Shown: positions 10,430-22,066, counted from the stretch's first letter. The stretch: DNA of 64,000 nt from Isoetes taiwanensis (GCA_021234155.1 JAJEKV010000236.1:120001-184000), one strand, 5' to 3'. Made by a program: numbers and translations. Notes: generated by a model not told the origin, from the sequence alone.

Positions 10430-11480
10430 TTATTGCTTCCATTTGTCTTCTCCCCTTGAAATGCTCATGAAGCGTATCCAAGTATGATGAATGGTTTCAA
10501 CCATGTCCTTATTTCCAACCACGGATATAGGTTTCATTCCAAACAAAGATAGCCCCCCGAGAGAACAGCCATTCATGTACCACTCGCGATACAATTTGAT
10601 CTTCCTCGACCAAAGCCGGGTTATGAAGTACTTGATAACTCTTGGCCGGATAGGAATTCTATGTATAGGACCGGTCGCACCATCCTTGCCGACCTTGTCC
10701 ATCGATGGAACATCCTCCATAAACCTGCCCCTTCCAGGGTTCCATCCGCTCTTGAGAGATCATGAACTTGTCGAGATAATGATGCTCGCTAGACCACCAC
10801 TTATCCGTGTCGACATCCGATCTTGAAATCAAAACCAAAACTATGTTGGCAAAGCTTGGTGCCTTCGGCAAGCCAAGTCTGCACTCATGATCAAGTTCAG
10901 ATATGGAGTGCATGATCTTGTTGGTGAAGTTAATATCACCGCCCATTGGGAGACAAAGAGCTTGTTTGATTGCCCGGCATGCGTAAGACAAGGAAACCGA
11001 AAGTATCCAGTCGGCCATGTCCGCACACGCCTTGTACCAACCGCTTCTATGTCGCTTTGTCATAAAAAGGGTGGGGTCTTCGATCATATTGATGGCAAAT
11101 AGTGCCACGGGTCCAATGCGCCTCGCACCACCAAATCCCTTGTGTCCCAAAGTAACCAGAAAGGGGGGGAGCTTATCGTCGCCTTTAAATGGGACCACCC
11201 GAATCCAAGCTTCCTTTTCAGAATTGCCATAGCACGCTCGGGGAAAGGAAGGGTTTTGACGCTACGCTTCAGCTTGGTGTTGATGTAGGGTTGACATAGA
11301 CGGTTCAATTCCTTCATGTCTTCCTCATCAAGGGCAGCCTTTTCCTTGTAATAATCAAATTCATGGTATTCATTAGATGCAACGCTGCGTAACTCCGTGA
11401 TGCCTTCTTTCTAACGCGACGCCGCCGCTTTTAGGATCGTGGCATAATCCTTTGCGCCCCGCAATTTAGAACTCCCGGTC
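10430..11480 (-). pseudogene. Unrecognised protein-coding remnant upstream of the FCP1-like domain
   Basis: Three minus-strand frames overlap in a way that suggests one gene: 11084-11480 (LRSVASNEYHEFDYY, LNRLCQPYINTKLKRS), 10659-11198 (179 codons, with LVTLGHKGFGGARRIGPVAL, MTKRHRSGWYKACADMADW, DINFTNKIMHSISELDHECR) and 10430-10720 (KLYREWYMNGCSLGGLSLFG). Composition is protein-like and the frames change within shared sequence, as expected from indels. It lies directly upstream of the FCP1-like piece on the same strand and may be part of the same gene. I do not recognise the family. Confidence 0.45.
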
Positions 11481-11574
11481 TTCCTCGCCAGGATTGTTCC
11501 CTCCAAGATTTTGCCTTGTAGGTCAAGCGTTTTTTGTCCGCGGAGGCCTCAGTATCCTCTTCATGAACCGCTTG

Positions 11575-11970
11575 TCAAACAACTTGGGGTCGGGCCGCTT
11601 GGAAATTCTCCATTGCTGGTCCTTCCGCCTTGCCTCTTGTCCATTGAGCCCATATTTCAGTCCATTTCTCCCCATCGCCTTCGCTAAGAATGAGGTCAGA
11701 TTGGTCCGAGAGAGACTCCCCGCCTTTCCTTGGTGTTCTCTTCTTCTTCTCCTCTTCTTCCTCTCCCTCGTCATCTTCTCGTCCCTCCAGCAGTAACATA
11801 TCCGCATAGTTTCTCAAAGGTCTTCCACTTATCCAGGGAGCCCTGTTTCCTTTAGGACGCCGAGGACAACCCAATGCTTTCCCATCGTTGCCAGCGTGTA
11901 TGATCCGGGTCGGGGGAAGGGGGCATTCGCACAATGTACCAATGTCGAGCATGAAAGTATCTACAAACAC
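11575..11970 (-). CDS. Possible exon of the same decayed gene: acidic segment
   Basis: A 131-codon minus-strand frame contains a hydrophobic and cysteine-containing start (FMLDIGTLCECPLPP), a GRPLRNYADMLLLEG stretch, and a strongly acidic then basic run (EDDEGEEEEEKKKR). It is co-linear with the frames at 10430-11480 and 9579-10008 on the same strand. No domain recognised; it could be an exon or a chance open stretch in a decayed gene. Confidence 0.35.
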   Translation of the reverse strand: MFVDTFMLDIGTLCECPLPPTRIIHAGNDGKALGCPRRPKGNRAPWISGRPLRNYADMLLLEGREDDEGEEEEEKKKRTPRKGGESLSDQSDLILSEGDGEKWTEIWAQWTRGKAEGPAMENFQAARPQVV

Positions 11971-12000
11971 CCGGAATAAACAGTAAAATGTAGCCGGGTT

Positions 12001-12385
12001 TTCGACTTCGCGAAGTCGAAAGTCCCTTGAATGTCTAATTTTCTTTTACTTCTCTGGGTTTTCTCGACTCGCGAGTCGAGAAAGCTCAGCATCCTTTGAT
12101 TTTCTCAGATACCTGGCTTTCGACTCGCGAGTCGAGAAACCCCAAATGATAATCGGCAAATGTTAGATGGGGGGTTTTTCGACTTCGTAGTCAGAAAGTC
12201 CCATTCGATGTCTAATTTTCTTTTATCGGCTAAGGGTTTTTCGATCATCGAAATCGAGAAAAGCTCCACATCCTTTGATTTTCTCATTTATCGGGCTTTT
12301 CGACTTCGAAGTCGAAACCCCAGTGATAATCGGCAAATGTTAGGATGGCAGGGCTTTCTCGACTCGCGAGTCGAGAATGGAAAGA
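12001..12385. repeat. Higher-order tandem repeat, about 177 bp made of three 59 bp hairpin units
   Basis: Seven palindromes are spaced 55-62 bp apart. Links between them cycle in threes: a GTCTAATTTTCTTTTA link after 12010 and 12188, a CATCCTTTGATTTTCTCA link after 12070 and 12250, and a GATAATCGGCAAATGTTAG link after 12128 and 12308. So 12001-12177 and 12178-12350 are two copies of a three-part unit, with a seventh palindrome closing the array. Confidence 0.85.
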
Positions 12386-12418
12386 TTCAGAGAGTTATTT
12401 ACCTTACGTAGCGGGCAC

Positions 12419-14247
12419 TCACGCTATTGTGTTCTCGCAATGGCTAATCGCCGCCGATTCGGTTCTTTGGCGTCTCCGCCGAAAGAACTCGCGACTCTCG
12501 CTGGCATATCTATCCTTGATCCTTTGCGGCACCTCCTTCTCCGTCGCAATACTTGAGCGCCCTAATCGAATCGCTGACCGCCTACAACCCTTAACCGGAC
12601 GTCTTTTTCCTTCGCTTCGGATCTTCCCTCGGGACTTCCAAATTGAACAACTCACCGCCGACTCGCTAAAAGGTATGACATCCGGCAGCATTGATCTCGC
12701 AATGAGGATGTCGCACCATCGTTCGTAATCTCCGGCATGTGTGCCGGATTAAATTCCCGTGGTTGAACAAGACGGCATCTCCCGTGCAAACCTTCACCGT
12801 GCCTAATGTCCAAAGAAGAAGTTTTGTGTGATATTCCCAACGGATAATACCGGAAGCTAGACGCTCCATTTTTCAGGCCCCCTCTCGAAATCCCGATCCG
12901 ATCATCCGATCGAGGTTTGGGGAGTCGACCATATCTTCGCCTCTCTTCGCCATCATCCGACTCCTCCCGTGTGGTGTCATCATCCCCATCTATGTTTTTG
13001 GTGGACTTTTTGTGTATGAACCACAACATTCCCCACGCAGAGAGTGTTGTAGAGTCTTCAAAGACAAGAGATGTGAAGCTCCCCGTATTGAGCAGTTTTC
13101 CCCGACTGGAAATCTCCATACCAAGCTCCCCGGATGTTAGGGTTCGGCCTCCTTCATCCCTTCGGATCCTTCCACCCAAGGTTCGATGAATTTAAAGGCC
13201 GGCCTTTTTGGTGCCCTTAGCCTTGCTCATGGAAGAGTGAGAATAATTTGAACCGCCAATTTTTGGTGCGATAGAACTTACTCTTCTCCGGGCCCTCGAC
13301 ATGTAGTGTCAAATGCTTCGACGGGCGCAGAGAGGCGGAGAGCACAACACCGATTTTCTTGTACTTGTCTCCAGGAGCTCTTCTTGTCCCTTTGGTGTAG
13401 AAACAGATCTTTCTCCTTCCCACTTGTCGATACCTCGACATACCACCAAGAATGCATTTGCGGTCAAGAAGCTCGTCTCGGTCCCCTCGATGACAAAGAA
13501 TGGAGTTCGCCGCTGATCACCGGTGAGTCCGAGGTGAATGCCGCAAGAAGAACGGATGGATCGGTTAAGGTATTCCGACAATACAAAACCTCGAGCTCAC
13601 AGGGGTGTTTGTCTTCTTCTTCTTCTTGCCGCCGGCATCCCCTCCGGGCGCCGCTTCTTGGACGGAGTCATTTCTATATGCCCTCTCATCCGCCGGACGA
13701 CTACGTAGAATTAAGTTTCCTCCGTTGTGAGTTTTAGGACCGCATGTAAAAAAGATCGGGCGTGTTCTTTTTAATTTGAAGTTAAGGACATGCAATCATT
13801 TTAAAAAAAAGCGGGCTAAAGGGTACAAAGACGGCCGCTTTAGCCGCCCAAACACTATTTCGAAATTGAATCACATCAAGGGACTAAGTGAGTGGAGCGT
13901 AGTTTATCTTCCCTCGCGGATTGGGGAACTCGAGGTCGGAGGGGATCATCGACGTTAGCGACTTCCCAATGGCGCTGACGTGGTAAGCCGCTAATAGCGC
14001 TTTGCATATGTGTGTTTTTCCCGACCGCTGGCCCTATTAAAAAGCGGTTGAATTGATCGATGAGCACGGAGCTAAGGTAGGAAGCGAGAGGAGCCGCCGT
14101 GACATCGAACTCTACACCGCTGGGCCATGGAAAGGGGATACGGAGAATCGCGCAGTTGATAACGAAAGTAATAGATGCGAATACACTCTTTGAAGAGACC
14201 GGCGTAAGAAGCAAAGACTCGGGTGAGGTCGCGGGATCCGGATACAA
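12419..14247 (-). other. Possible decayed coding pieces, unassigned
   Basis: Minus-strand open stretches at 12419-12691, 12652-13179, 13309-13581, 13565-13795 and 13876-14247 are longer than expected in noncoding DNA and lie on the same strand as the phosphatase-like remnant. One contains VKVCTGDAVLFN, which faintly recalls the start of a BAH domain, but the rest of that domain is not visible. No reliable exon boundaries found. Confidence 0.25.
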
Positions 14248-14559
14248 AGGGTGAAGGAATTACCGCATTGAAGAGGTGAGTTTCAGAGATGCCTATGTTA
14301 TTTCGCTTTGTAGAACATGCCGTATGTGTTTAAATAATGGAACCGCCGATAAGCTCGACGGATTCAAGTTTCTTTGTCCAAAGATTTCTACCGAGAGATG
14401 ATTTACTCTCTAGGTTGAGAGATGCTCTGCAAGGAAACATTGATCGGGGGTAAAGAACAGCCCGTTATAGGTCTGTTTTTCCATGGACTGCTTACTTGGA
14501 ATGTTGTACATAGATCGTGCTAGGACTAAGGTTCAAATGCATCCTCTTGTAGTTAGCCT

Positions 14560-15900
14560 GAGGGGCCTCCACCGTCCCAACCACCTCTTCGCAATATTCG
14601 AGGAAGATGGTTCAAGGGAGAGTGGCTCGCAGACAAAGCTAGAGGCACTTGGGACTAAAAACGGAGAATAGAAAGTGCAAGATTTGTAGAGAATGCAAGC
14701 CTTGGCTTCCTCTCGCGGGTTTCCCCTCGGGTTAGTTGTAGAGGCCTCCACCACCCCCCGAGCCCCTCCCCTTCGCACTATTCGGATAAGATGGTTCAAG
14801 GAGAGTGACTCGACTGGGTCCAGGCCACCGCTACCATACATAGGAGAATTGGTCGGTTAAGGGATTCTCGACTCTGGCAGTCGAGAATGCGATCGTTATT
14901 TCCTTCGTTTCACATTCTCCACTGCGAAGTCGAGAATGCCTTGGCCATCCGTAACTCCTGTTAGTACACATGGAGTGCCGGGTTGGTTAAGGCATTCCCA
15001 ACTCGCGGAGGCTTAAGAATGCGCATGCCAAGCTCGCGGGTTTCCCCCGTGGTTAGTTGTAGAGGCCTCCACCCGGCCCGAGCCCTCCCTTCGCGATATT
15101 CGTCGGAAGATGGTTCAAGGAGAGTGGCTCGACCGGGTAGAGGCCACCGCCACCACAATACGTAAGATTTTGGTCGGCCGAGGATTCTCACTCAGCGCAG
15201 TCGAGAATGCGATCGTTGGCTTTTCGTTTCACATTCTCGACTTCGCAAGTCGAGAATGCCTTAACCATCCGTAACTCCTAAGTAGTACACATGGAGTGCG
15301 GTTGGGTAAGGCATTCCCGACTCGGGCGTCGAGAATGCATACAAAGAAGCTCGTGGAATGCATGCATTCTCGCGACCACAATAATGTGAGAATTGGGTTG
15401 CATATTGGCCTCAGACAGTCAAAAACACTTCCCTTCGCAATGTCCGGAGGAAGATAGAAGGAGAGTGTTTAAGATGCCCGCAGCCAGCTCTAGAGTGCAC
15501 TAGAGTCGCGTTTCCTCGACTCCACGAAATGAAAGCAACCAGCAACTTTCGGCGGTTAGTCGCCGGTTCTCCACCCACCGAGCCCATCCCCTTCGCAATA
15601 TTCTCGCGGAAGATGGTTCAAGGAGACGGTCTTTGATTGGGTAGAGGCCACACATCACAATGTGTGAGAATTGGGTTAATAGTTGGCCCGCAGACACCAA
15701 AACCACTTCCCTCGCAATGTCCGAGGAAGATAGAAGGAGAGTGGTTGAGACTGTCTAGCTCGGCGCTTTCTCGACTCACGAGTCGAGAAAGCGCCAGCAG
15801 ACAGATGGTTGTCGCGAGGCCTCCACCCGGTCCGGAGCCGTCCTCTTCGCAATATTCATGAGCATGGTTCAAGGAGAGTGGCTCGACTGGGTGGAGGCAC
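14560..15900. repeat. Tandem and dispersed repeats, main period about 320 bp
   Basis: Two neighbouring copies (about 14714-15033 and 15034-15355) share, in order, a GCGGGTTTCCCC block, GTAGAGGCCTCCACC, TTCGC.ATATTCG..GAAGATG, TTCAAGGAGAGTG, a hairpin, a second hairpin ending TCGAGAATGCC, and ACACATGGAGTGC. Partial copies of the GCCTCCACC...GGTTCAAGGAGAGTGGCTCG part recur near 14569, 15571 and 15819. Open frames in this stretch come from the repeat. Confidence 0.8.
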
Positions 15901-16110
15901 TGGCGACCGCACAAAGAGCCATTGGCCGGAATACATTCCGACTCCGAAGCCGAGAAGGTCGCAGCAGGTTCTAAAGAATGTGAAGACATCGGGTAGCCGG
16001 GCAATCCAATCGCGGAAGTCGAATCCCTCAACCCGCCAGCAGGTAGTGTACTCCCTCTTCTCGCCTGAAGTCGAGGAAGTTCTCACCTCCGCGAGTCGAA
16101 GAAGGCCCTG

Positions 16111-17604
16111 TACTTTCCCCGACTGTTGGCAAGTCGGTATTCTCAACTCGCAACTCCCCTTCGCATGTCTCCGCAATTGGATTTGCTTTGTGAGTTAGAA
16201 ATGGAGATTCTGGTGAAGCAATTCCTATTCCGAATTTTTGCTTTGGGAGAAAGACATTCCTAGTTATTTTCTGTTAATGCTCGCAATATCTTACTTCCTA
16301 ACACCGTCTCCGATGATTTTCTCTGCTGTTTGCTACTATAACCACTATTCTCACTTGTGCATGTACAATGTATTCAATTCAACCACAAGCAAGAAAAAGA
16401 TAACAAAAAACAGAAAACAATACAAAGATTATTAAGATTAATGAGAAAACAGAGAAAAGTGGAGAACAGTACAGAGAAAAGTGGAGAACAGTACAGAAAA
16501 ATGAGATTAAAAAAGGGTATGATATTACAAAAACATACCCGAAGATTTGTCGGATGAGGAGGAGGCTTCCGACTTCGATTCCATGTGGGTATAGTCGTTG
16601 ACAAAGCGTGAATAAGGATTTGTCGGGCCAAAATTGTATCGTGGATTAATAAGAGCCTCTAACAACGTAATATAAGAAAAAATGCACTAAAAGACTTACG
16701 TAAAACTAAAAGCAAAGACAAAAGAGCCTCACTTTCTTCTCTCAGCGGTAGCAGAACCGCCGAACAATGAACCCAGGCTGAGAACTTCGGGCCGGAAGGC
16801 CCCGACAACACCATTTCTTTGCCAGTCATAAGATGTATATTCGAATCGCCGGTTTGCTCGATCGCCGACGCAGAAAGCGGGCTTAAGGAAACAGGGAGCT
16901 CAAGACCTGATCGAGAAAACAGGGGGGAGGAAGAATGGTGGGGGAGAGGAAGAGGGTGCGCGACTTCGCTGCACCTCGAACCCTCGTAAAAGTACAATAA
17001 TAATATACTGGGCCACGCAGGGCCATGCCCTCCATGACGATGGCGATTAATGGATTACCGACGGGCCACGGTTTCCCAAGAGGTTTCACGTGCGGCCATG
17101 CCAAGATATGAAAGGGTTAGTTATATGTTTATATATGTTGTCTTATGTATTTAATAAGGTTTCAATGGTTGAATAGTATCAATGGTATATATGGTTACAA
17201 TGTTCACATATGGTTTAGAATGAGTGTGGTTGTATCCTTTAATATGGTTATATGATTTTAGTTAATATGGTTGTATGATTTAATATGGTTATATTTAATA
17301 TGTTTGTATGGTTTTATATGGTTCATATGGTCATATTTGTGGTGTTTGGGGCTATATGGTTTTAATGTGAGCTTTTTCATTCAGGGAGCATGTGAGATGA
17401 GTAAAATGGAGCCGTGGGAAGTCCAAAGGAGGCCATTGCCCTAGGCTCCAATGGAGGAGGATGGGTTGCCTTTTGTTGCACCCTTGCAACAGGATGGTAT
17501 TTGCAGAGGGCATAATAACTGCAGGTTGATCCATTTGATAGTGTGAATGATGAGAGGCTGGGAGATGAACATCTTGGAGTTGGTATTGGAAGCTTCTTAT
17601 CGGG
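16111..17604. other. No supported gene; A/T-rich tract
   Basis: 16440-16505 has a short tandem duplication of an AAGTGGAGAACAGTACAGA unit. 17150-17360 is dominated by ATGGTT-like words (ATATGGTTATATG and variants). No open frame in the stretch has recognisable content. Confidence 0.5.
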
Positions 17605-20297
17605 TTGATACTATCATGTCCTGTGGAAGCTCTAGTGATTGCATTGTGTGCTCAGTGGCTGCCGGAGTCCCAAGCTCGCTTGAGATGGCCAATTAGATTT
17701 ATTACACACAAGAATGGTGATACTCTAGAATGCCCCATTGAACTACACACCCCAAGGCCCACCCAAGGCCATGTGGAAGATTTGGTGGTCGATGAGCATC
17801 CTTTGATCACAAGGAAGAGACGCTATGTCTTTCATAAAAGGCAGCCAAAGGTGCCCAAGAGGCCTAGAAGTGACAAATATTTAAAAAGGATGGAAAGTAT
17901 GGCACCAACCAAAGAAAAACCCGAGGCAATTAGGGGACAAGAGTGTTGCAAACCTAGATTGCATGCTGCATTACAATGTGGATGACCTCGTGCGAGATAA
18001 GGTCCCAATACATTGGACAGACTTCAAAAAGATAGGATTAATTTCATTTACTCCTTGTGTAGGAATTCCAGCTATGATGAAAACGGGGACGGCCGCTATA
18101 TCAATTGAGGGGAATGAAGGTATGTATGAGAGCATTGAGATGGATTCTTGGGGTGAGCAAGTCTTCATTTTACGTGATCATCGGGAGCAGGTTAGAAAAG
18201 GGCACACTTTGTTCCAACATGGTAATGCACTCACTTTGAAACCTAGAGCAAATACTCTAAAGGCCATTGCAGTCTCGAGAGCTTTGTGAGATACATGTCT
18301 CAATCTATGCCCCACAAGTCGAGAAGGTGAACGAAAGCACCTGCAAAGCGTGGTGCAAAAAGAGTGTTGCCACAACACTATATCCAAAAGGAGTGCCTTA
18401 AGGAGGTCAACTCCATCCTAGAAACTACTGGAGGTAGGCCTCTTTCTCAATCACATTTCAGCAAGTTATGGAGCACTCACTTCTCGGACGTGAGTGTCCT
18501 ACAACACATGCCATTCTCAAAGTGCAACACTTGCATTCAACTCAAGGATACACTTGCATCAACTGCAATAGAGAAAGAAAGAATGGCAATTAGGGAGCAA
18601 TTTGCAGATCACCAAAGGGACCAAATATCATGTAGACAGTTTGTATTGGCAAGTGGAGAACATTTTCTCGAGATGCAACGGACAAATTTTTGTGTATAAT
18701 TCATGATAAGATGGACCAACACAAGACTTTCTTGCCAAAGCTAGATCCTTTACCCAAAGCGTTGTCAAAACGCCGTGATGAAAGTAAGTCTGGCGGGTGT
18801 ATTAACACATGGTCATGGAACTGGAACATATGGTCATTTTGTGCTTGATCTATGGAGAGATGATCCAAACTTCCATGTGAGCTCTATTTTCAAGTGCTTG
18901 AGAACACTAGAGAAAGGATCGATAGAAGGGAGGAGGTATTCCCCTTCAAAGACCCATTTTTGAGGCTTTGATGGATGATCAACCGCTTTGTTACCAAAGG
19001 CGATAAAGAAGCTCACATCCAAGGTGTCTAGTGAATCAAGGAGGACTTGGGATGATTTCCCCTTACTTGAGAAATCACCGCACCGAGGAGCTATGTGTTC
19101 GGTTGGACAACTGTTGGAAAGAAAACAAGAATAGATGGATGTTTGGGGCAATGTCATACTTGACACTTAAAGGGGAGTATTCAAAGTTGTGAAAGTGGGA
19201 TTCATGATGGTTGGGCATACGCATGATGATATAGATGGATTCTTTTGAACTTTCTCCACCAAGCTCAAGAGAGAAAACGTGACCACTCTCCCTCGAACTA
19301 ATGGATGTATTTGAGAGCTGCATTGACCCCAACCCAATGGCTTTTTGATGGATGAGGTTGCAGATTGGAAATCATTTGTAGAAGGATACTTGCTAGATGG
19401 CAAGGACCAGTTGACAGACACACAAAGCCACTTCAATTCAAGTTTTGGGTTAGGGATGGAATACCAATCATGCAATATAAGTGGAGACCAGGTGACAAGT
19501 TGTGGATGCCCGTACAAGGTATCGAAGTTGTGGCAAAGGGGTGTCGCTGGTGAAGTTCTCATTCCTAAAGGGCAGCCAAAACCACTACCTCCCTTCAAGA
19601 CACCAAAGACTCTAGCCAACCGGTGAAGGGCATCAAGGATTACATAACGACTTGGGATGATGTTCGAAATGGAAAGCACACCTCCACTCTTAAGAAAAAT
19701 CAAATGGACTCCCCTAATCAAGTCTTGGGAGAAAGTTGTGACATGCTTAGAAACCGAACACCCATGTGGGAGGGAGCTAAGAGACGGGTTCTTGAGTCAA
19801 GATGGGAGGGTTCTCAAGGTGCAAGCACGTCTAAGAATGCTCACTTGGGTCCCAAGTGGTTTGTGGGAAGTAAGGCCTCAAAGCCAAGTGGTTTGATCTT
19901 CCGAGTGGGATCCCTTTGAGGACATCAAGGAAGGATACTTTGTGCTAGTAAGGCCCGATGATGAGGACTGGCCCAATATGGTTAGGGGTGGCACTCTCTC
20001 GATGTGACCACCACTATGCCTCGATGGAGAGGAGTTGCGCCCCGGATTCCAAATTCAATATTGGGAGCCCATTGGGAGGCACAAGAAGGGCAACTTGAAG
20101 GAGCAATACACCGATCGGGCTGGGAGAAGTGGAGGCCAAATTATGCCGACCCTCAAAGGAGGGAATTGGTGGAGTGTGTGGTATGGTCATATCCAAGTTC
20201 TCACATTGCAAAAGACAACACACACAAGATCCCAAGAAAGGAGATGGACAAGGCCATGAGCAACCTCCATGCTATATCATTGTATGAGGGTGCATAG
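17605..20297 (+). pseudogene. Transposase-like gene with DKMDQHKT and GHTHDDID signatures, broken
   Basis: Successive plus-strand frames carry one protein in order: 17605-17985 (basic region), 17963-18289, 18364-18699 (FSKLWSTHFSDVSV, FSKCNTCIQLKD), DKMDQHKTFLPKLDPLPKAL at about 18708, GVLTHGHGTGTYGHF at 18790, LDNCWKENKNRW at 19110, VGHTHDDIDGFF at about 19210, and KWRPGDKLWMPVQG at about 19480. The DGMDQ-like motif, the DN...ENKN motif and GHTH(D/E)DID occur together in a plant protein family I associate with DUF7869; the acid residues suggest an RNase H-like nuclease fold, but that is inference. Many frameshifts and stops make it nonfunctional as it stands. Confidence 0.65.
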
Positions 20298-20439
20298 TAT
20301 TGAGAAGTTTGAAAACTTTCTCAACTAGTGGTTTGTAAAATTTATGAGGAAAACAAGTAACCCAATTCTATGTGTGTCATGTGTAATTCTATTCAAGCAA
20401 TCAATTCAGAAATTTCTTTTATGGTGTGTGAGTCCCATT

Positions 20440-20690
20440 TTCAGTCCGAGTCCCAAAATTCAAGATTTGTCCCACTTTAATTAAATAGGACTTAATTGCA
20501 ACTTATTAATAATTAAAAATCTCAGCTGGAAATGACAACCTGAAAATGTATAGAATATTGAATTGTAACTTTCAAATCTCAAATGGAAATGATGATTTCA
20601 TAATGTGTTGACTAAGGGTAAGGTGTTTCTAGCCAATGTTATGGTGTTTCTGGCTGGGTGTTTCTAACCATAACCATGGGTAATTTTGTT
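20440..20690 (+). repeat. Minisatellite-associated sequence, locus 2
   Basis: Contains GTCCCACTTTAATTAAATAGGA (the reverse of a segment near 8115-8135), A/T-rich words shared with 7560-7700 and 22500-22560, and then three degenerate GGTGTTTCTGGC cores (20619-20670). It is a short copy of the same repeat family. Confidence 0.65.
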
Positions 20691-20842
20691 CGGAAGGGAG
20701 TACTAGTATTAAATGCACTTGAAGTGGGTCGAAACTAAATATTCTTTAAACATCAGTGTCAATGGTACGACATCAATCATCACAAGATTTTTAAATTTGA
20801 GGGCAAATCTAATGGTTCGAAATAGAATGTTCCTGTCAGAAA

Positions 20843-20995
20843 GTATCTTGGTCGAAACGAAAAGCACATGTCCAAAAATACTTCCGAAAAAACAGGGCTG
20901 ATTTTTGGCGCAGGTATGGCTTGGTCGAAATAGAAAAGCACAGGCCCAAAAGCACATCCAAAAAAACAGGGCAGGTTCGTTTGGCACAGCTATGG
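20843..20995 (+). repeat. Tandem duplication, about 74 bp unit
   Basis: Two copies start CTTGGTCGAAA and contain GAAAAGCACA..CCCAAAA, AAAAAACAGGGC and a final GCACAGCTATGG or GCGCAGGTATGG (about 20848 and 20922). Confidence 0.7.
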
Positions 20996-21362
20996 CGGCT
21001 TCGAGCTCGGGCGACGCCAAAATGCCGAGATGGGGCTGTAACAATGGCAGCTCGGAGGAAGAAAACACGAGCTCTGGGAGCTCGGACTGGTATTACAGCT
21101 CCCGGGAAGCTCGGAGGAAGCAGGGTCAGCCGAGGAAGCAGGGTCAGCCGAGGCATCTCCAGAGGAACTTTTGCTGCAAATGAGAGCCAGGGCAAAAGAA
21201 AAACAGCCGGGGCAGCCAGATGCTATTCAAACTAAGTCTTTGAGAGAGATCAAAAAGCAAAAAAAGACAGATATGGGAAGCCCACCGCGTGGAGCACCTC
21301 AGGATGCCAAGGTAGTTGCTGCTTACTCAGAGGAGGATTCCGAGATCGATGAAGCGGCTTGA
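20993..21362 (+). other. Serine/acid-rich open stretches of unknown status
   Basis: Overlapping plus-strand frames contain an AMAASSSGDAKMPRW start, an NGSSEEENTSSGSSDWYYSS run and a duplicated RKQGQPRKQGQPR motif, then a Lys-rich end. It may be an upstream exon of the ORF at 21461, but I find no frame-consistent junction. Confidence 0.3.
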
Positions 21363-21460
21363 GAACGCAGGTATTATTACAGCAATAAAAAAAAGGGCAT
21401 GTTTGTTTATTTCAGGGTTGTATTTGGTCTTCGGTTAAAAAGCAAAGGCTGCAAGATCAC

Positions 21461-22066
21461 TTGGCAAAGGAGCACGGATTGCATGTGGTTGTGCAGGGTG
21501 CTCCAAAGGGCAGAAAGAGGTTGGCTGTTACCAAGCAGAAAAGAAGGGAAGGGCGAGATTTATCCCAGTATGCTTTGCGGCGAGCCCTTGATCCAGAATA
21601 TAAGTATAAGTTAAATCTGTCCAGGTTTTTAAAGAGATGCAAAGAGCTAGCTCTGGGTGCTGGCCGGACTATGCTCCAGAATATTGAAGATGGGGAGGAG
21701 AAAGAGAACACTTTGGAGTCTTATGCTGAGAGGTATGTAGCTCGGAGGAGGATGGAATGGGAGGCAATAAAAGAGAAAAAAATAGCTCAGTATGAGAGGT
21801 ACATAGCACAGGATTCTGTGGACCGAAAGGAATGGGCTGACCGTGAGGCTTATGGGAATTTGGAGACATGCAAGCTGGGGCTGCAGACACGGCTTCTTTA
21901 TTGTGGCAGGTTTGAGGGCAGCTCTAGTGTCCCCAAATCTCCATCCATACCAGTTACATTGCTAACAAAATCCATAGTTGCTGGCTTGAATTTTAAAGCT
22001 CCACAGAAACCAAGGCTGAGGATTGGGGCCGAAACTTCTTTGGGTACCCCTTTGAGGGCCAAGTTA
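21461..22066 (+). CDS. Basic, helix-rich protein of unknown function, 3' end replaced by satellite
   Basis: The frame is already open upstream of the first ATG (CIWSSVKKQRLQDHLAKEH...), where a single Cys and an H-x4-H spacing hint at a zinc-finger-like or BED-like unit, without the second Cys visible. Downstream come basic repeats (GRKRLAVTKQKRREGRD), ALRRALDPEYKYKLNLSRF, and a long charged helix (ERYVARRRMEWEAIKEKKIAQYERY). From about 22067 the frame runs into the GGTGTTTCTGGCC satellite and the final hydrophobic residues are repeat-encoded, so the true C-terminus is lost. I do not recognise the family; a mobile-element protein is the likeliest guess. Confidence 0.45.

Larger units (their letters stand above)
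8262..16110. repeat. Dispersed family of CpG palindromes (TCTCGACTCGCGAGTCGAGA type)
   Basis: At least 20 copies of a hairpin whose arms are TTCTCGACT and AGTCGAGAA around a CGCG, TCGCGA or similar centre. Examples lie near 8265, 9020, 9145, 9240, 10230, 10285, 12010, 12070, 12128, 12188, 12305, 12365, 14873, 15240, 15320 and 15780. Some extend to a longer palindrome beginning GGCATTCTCGACTTCG. Both perfect and mismatched forms occur. They are confined to this interval of the window. Confidence 0.85.

Noticed and set aside
12652-12869. BAH domain suggested by VKVCTGDAVLFN
   Set aside because: Only the first strand-like motif is visible; the aromatic and RPEE-type motifs that define the domain are missing.
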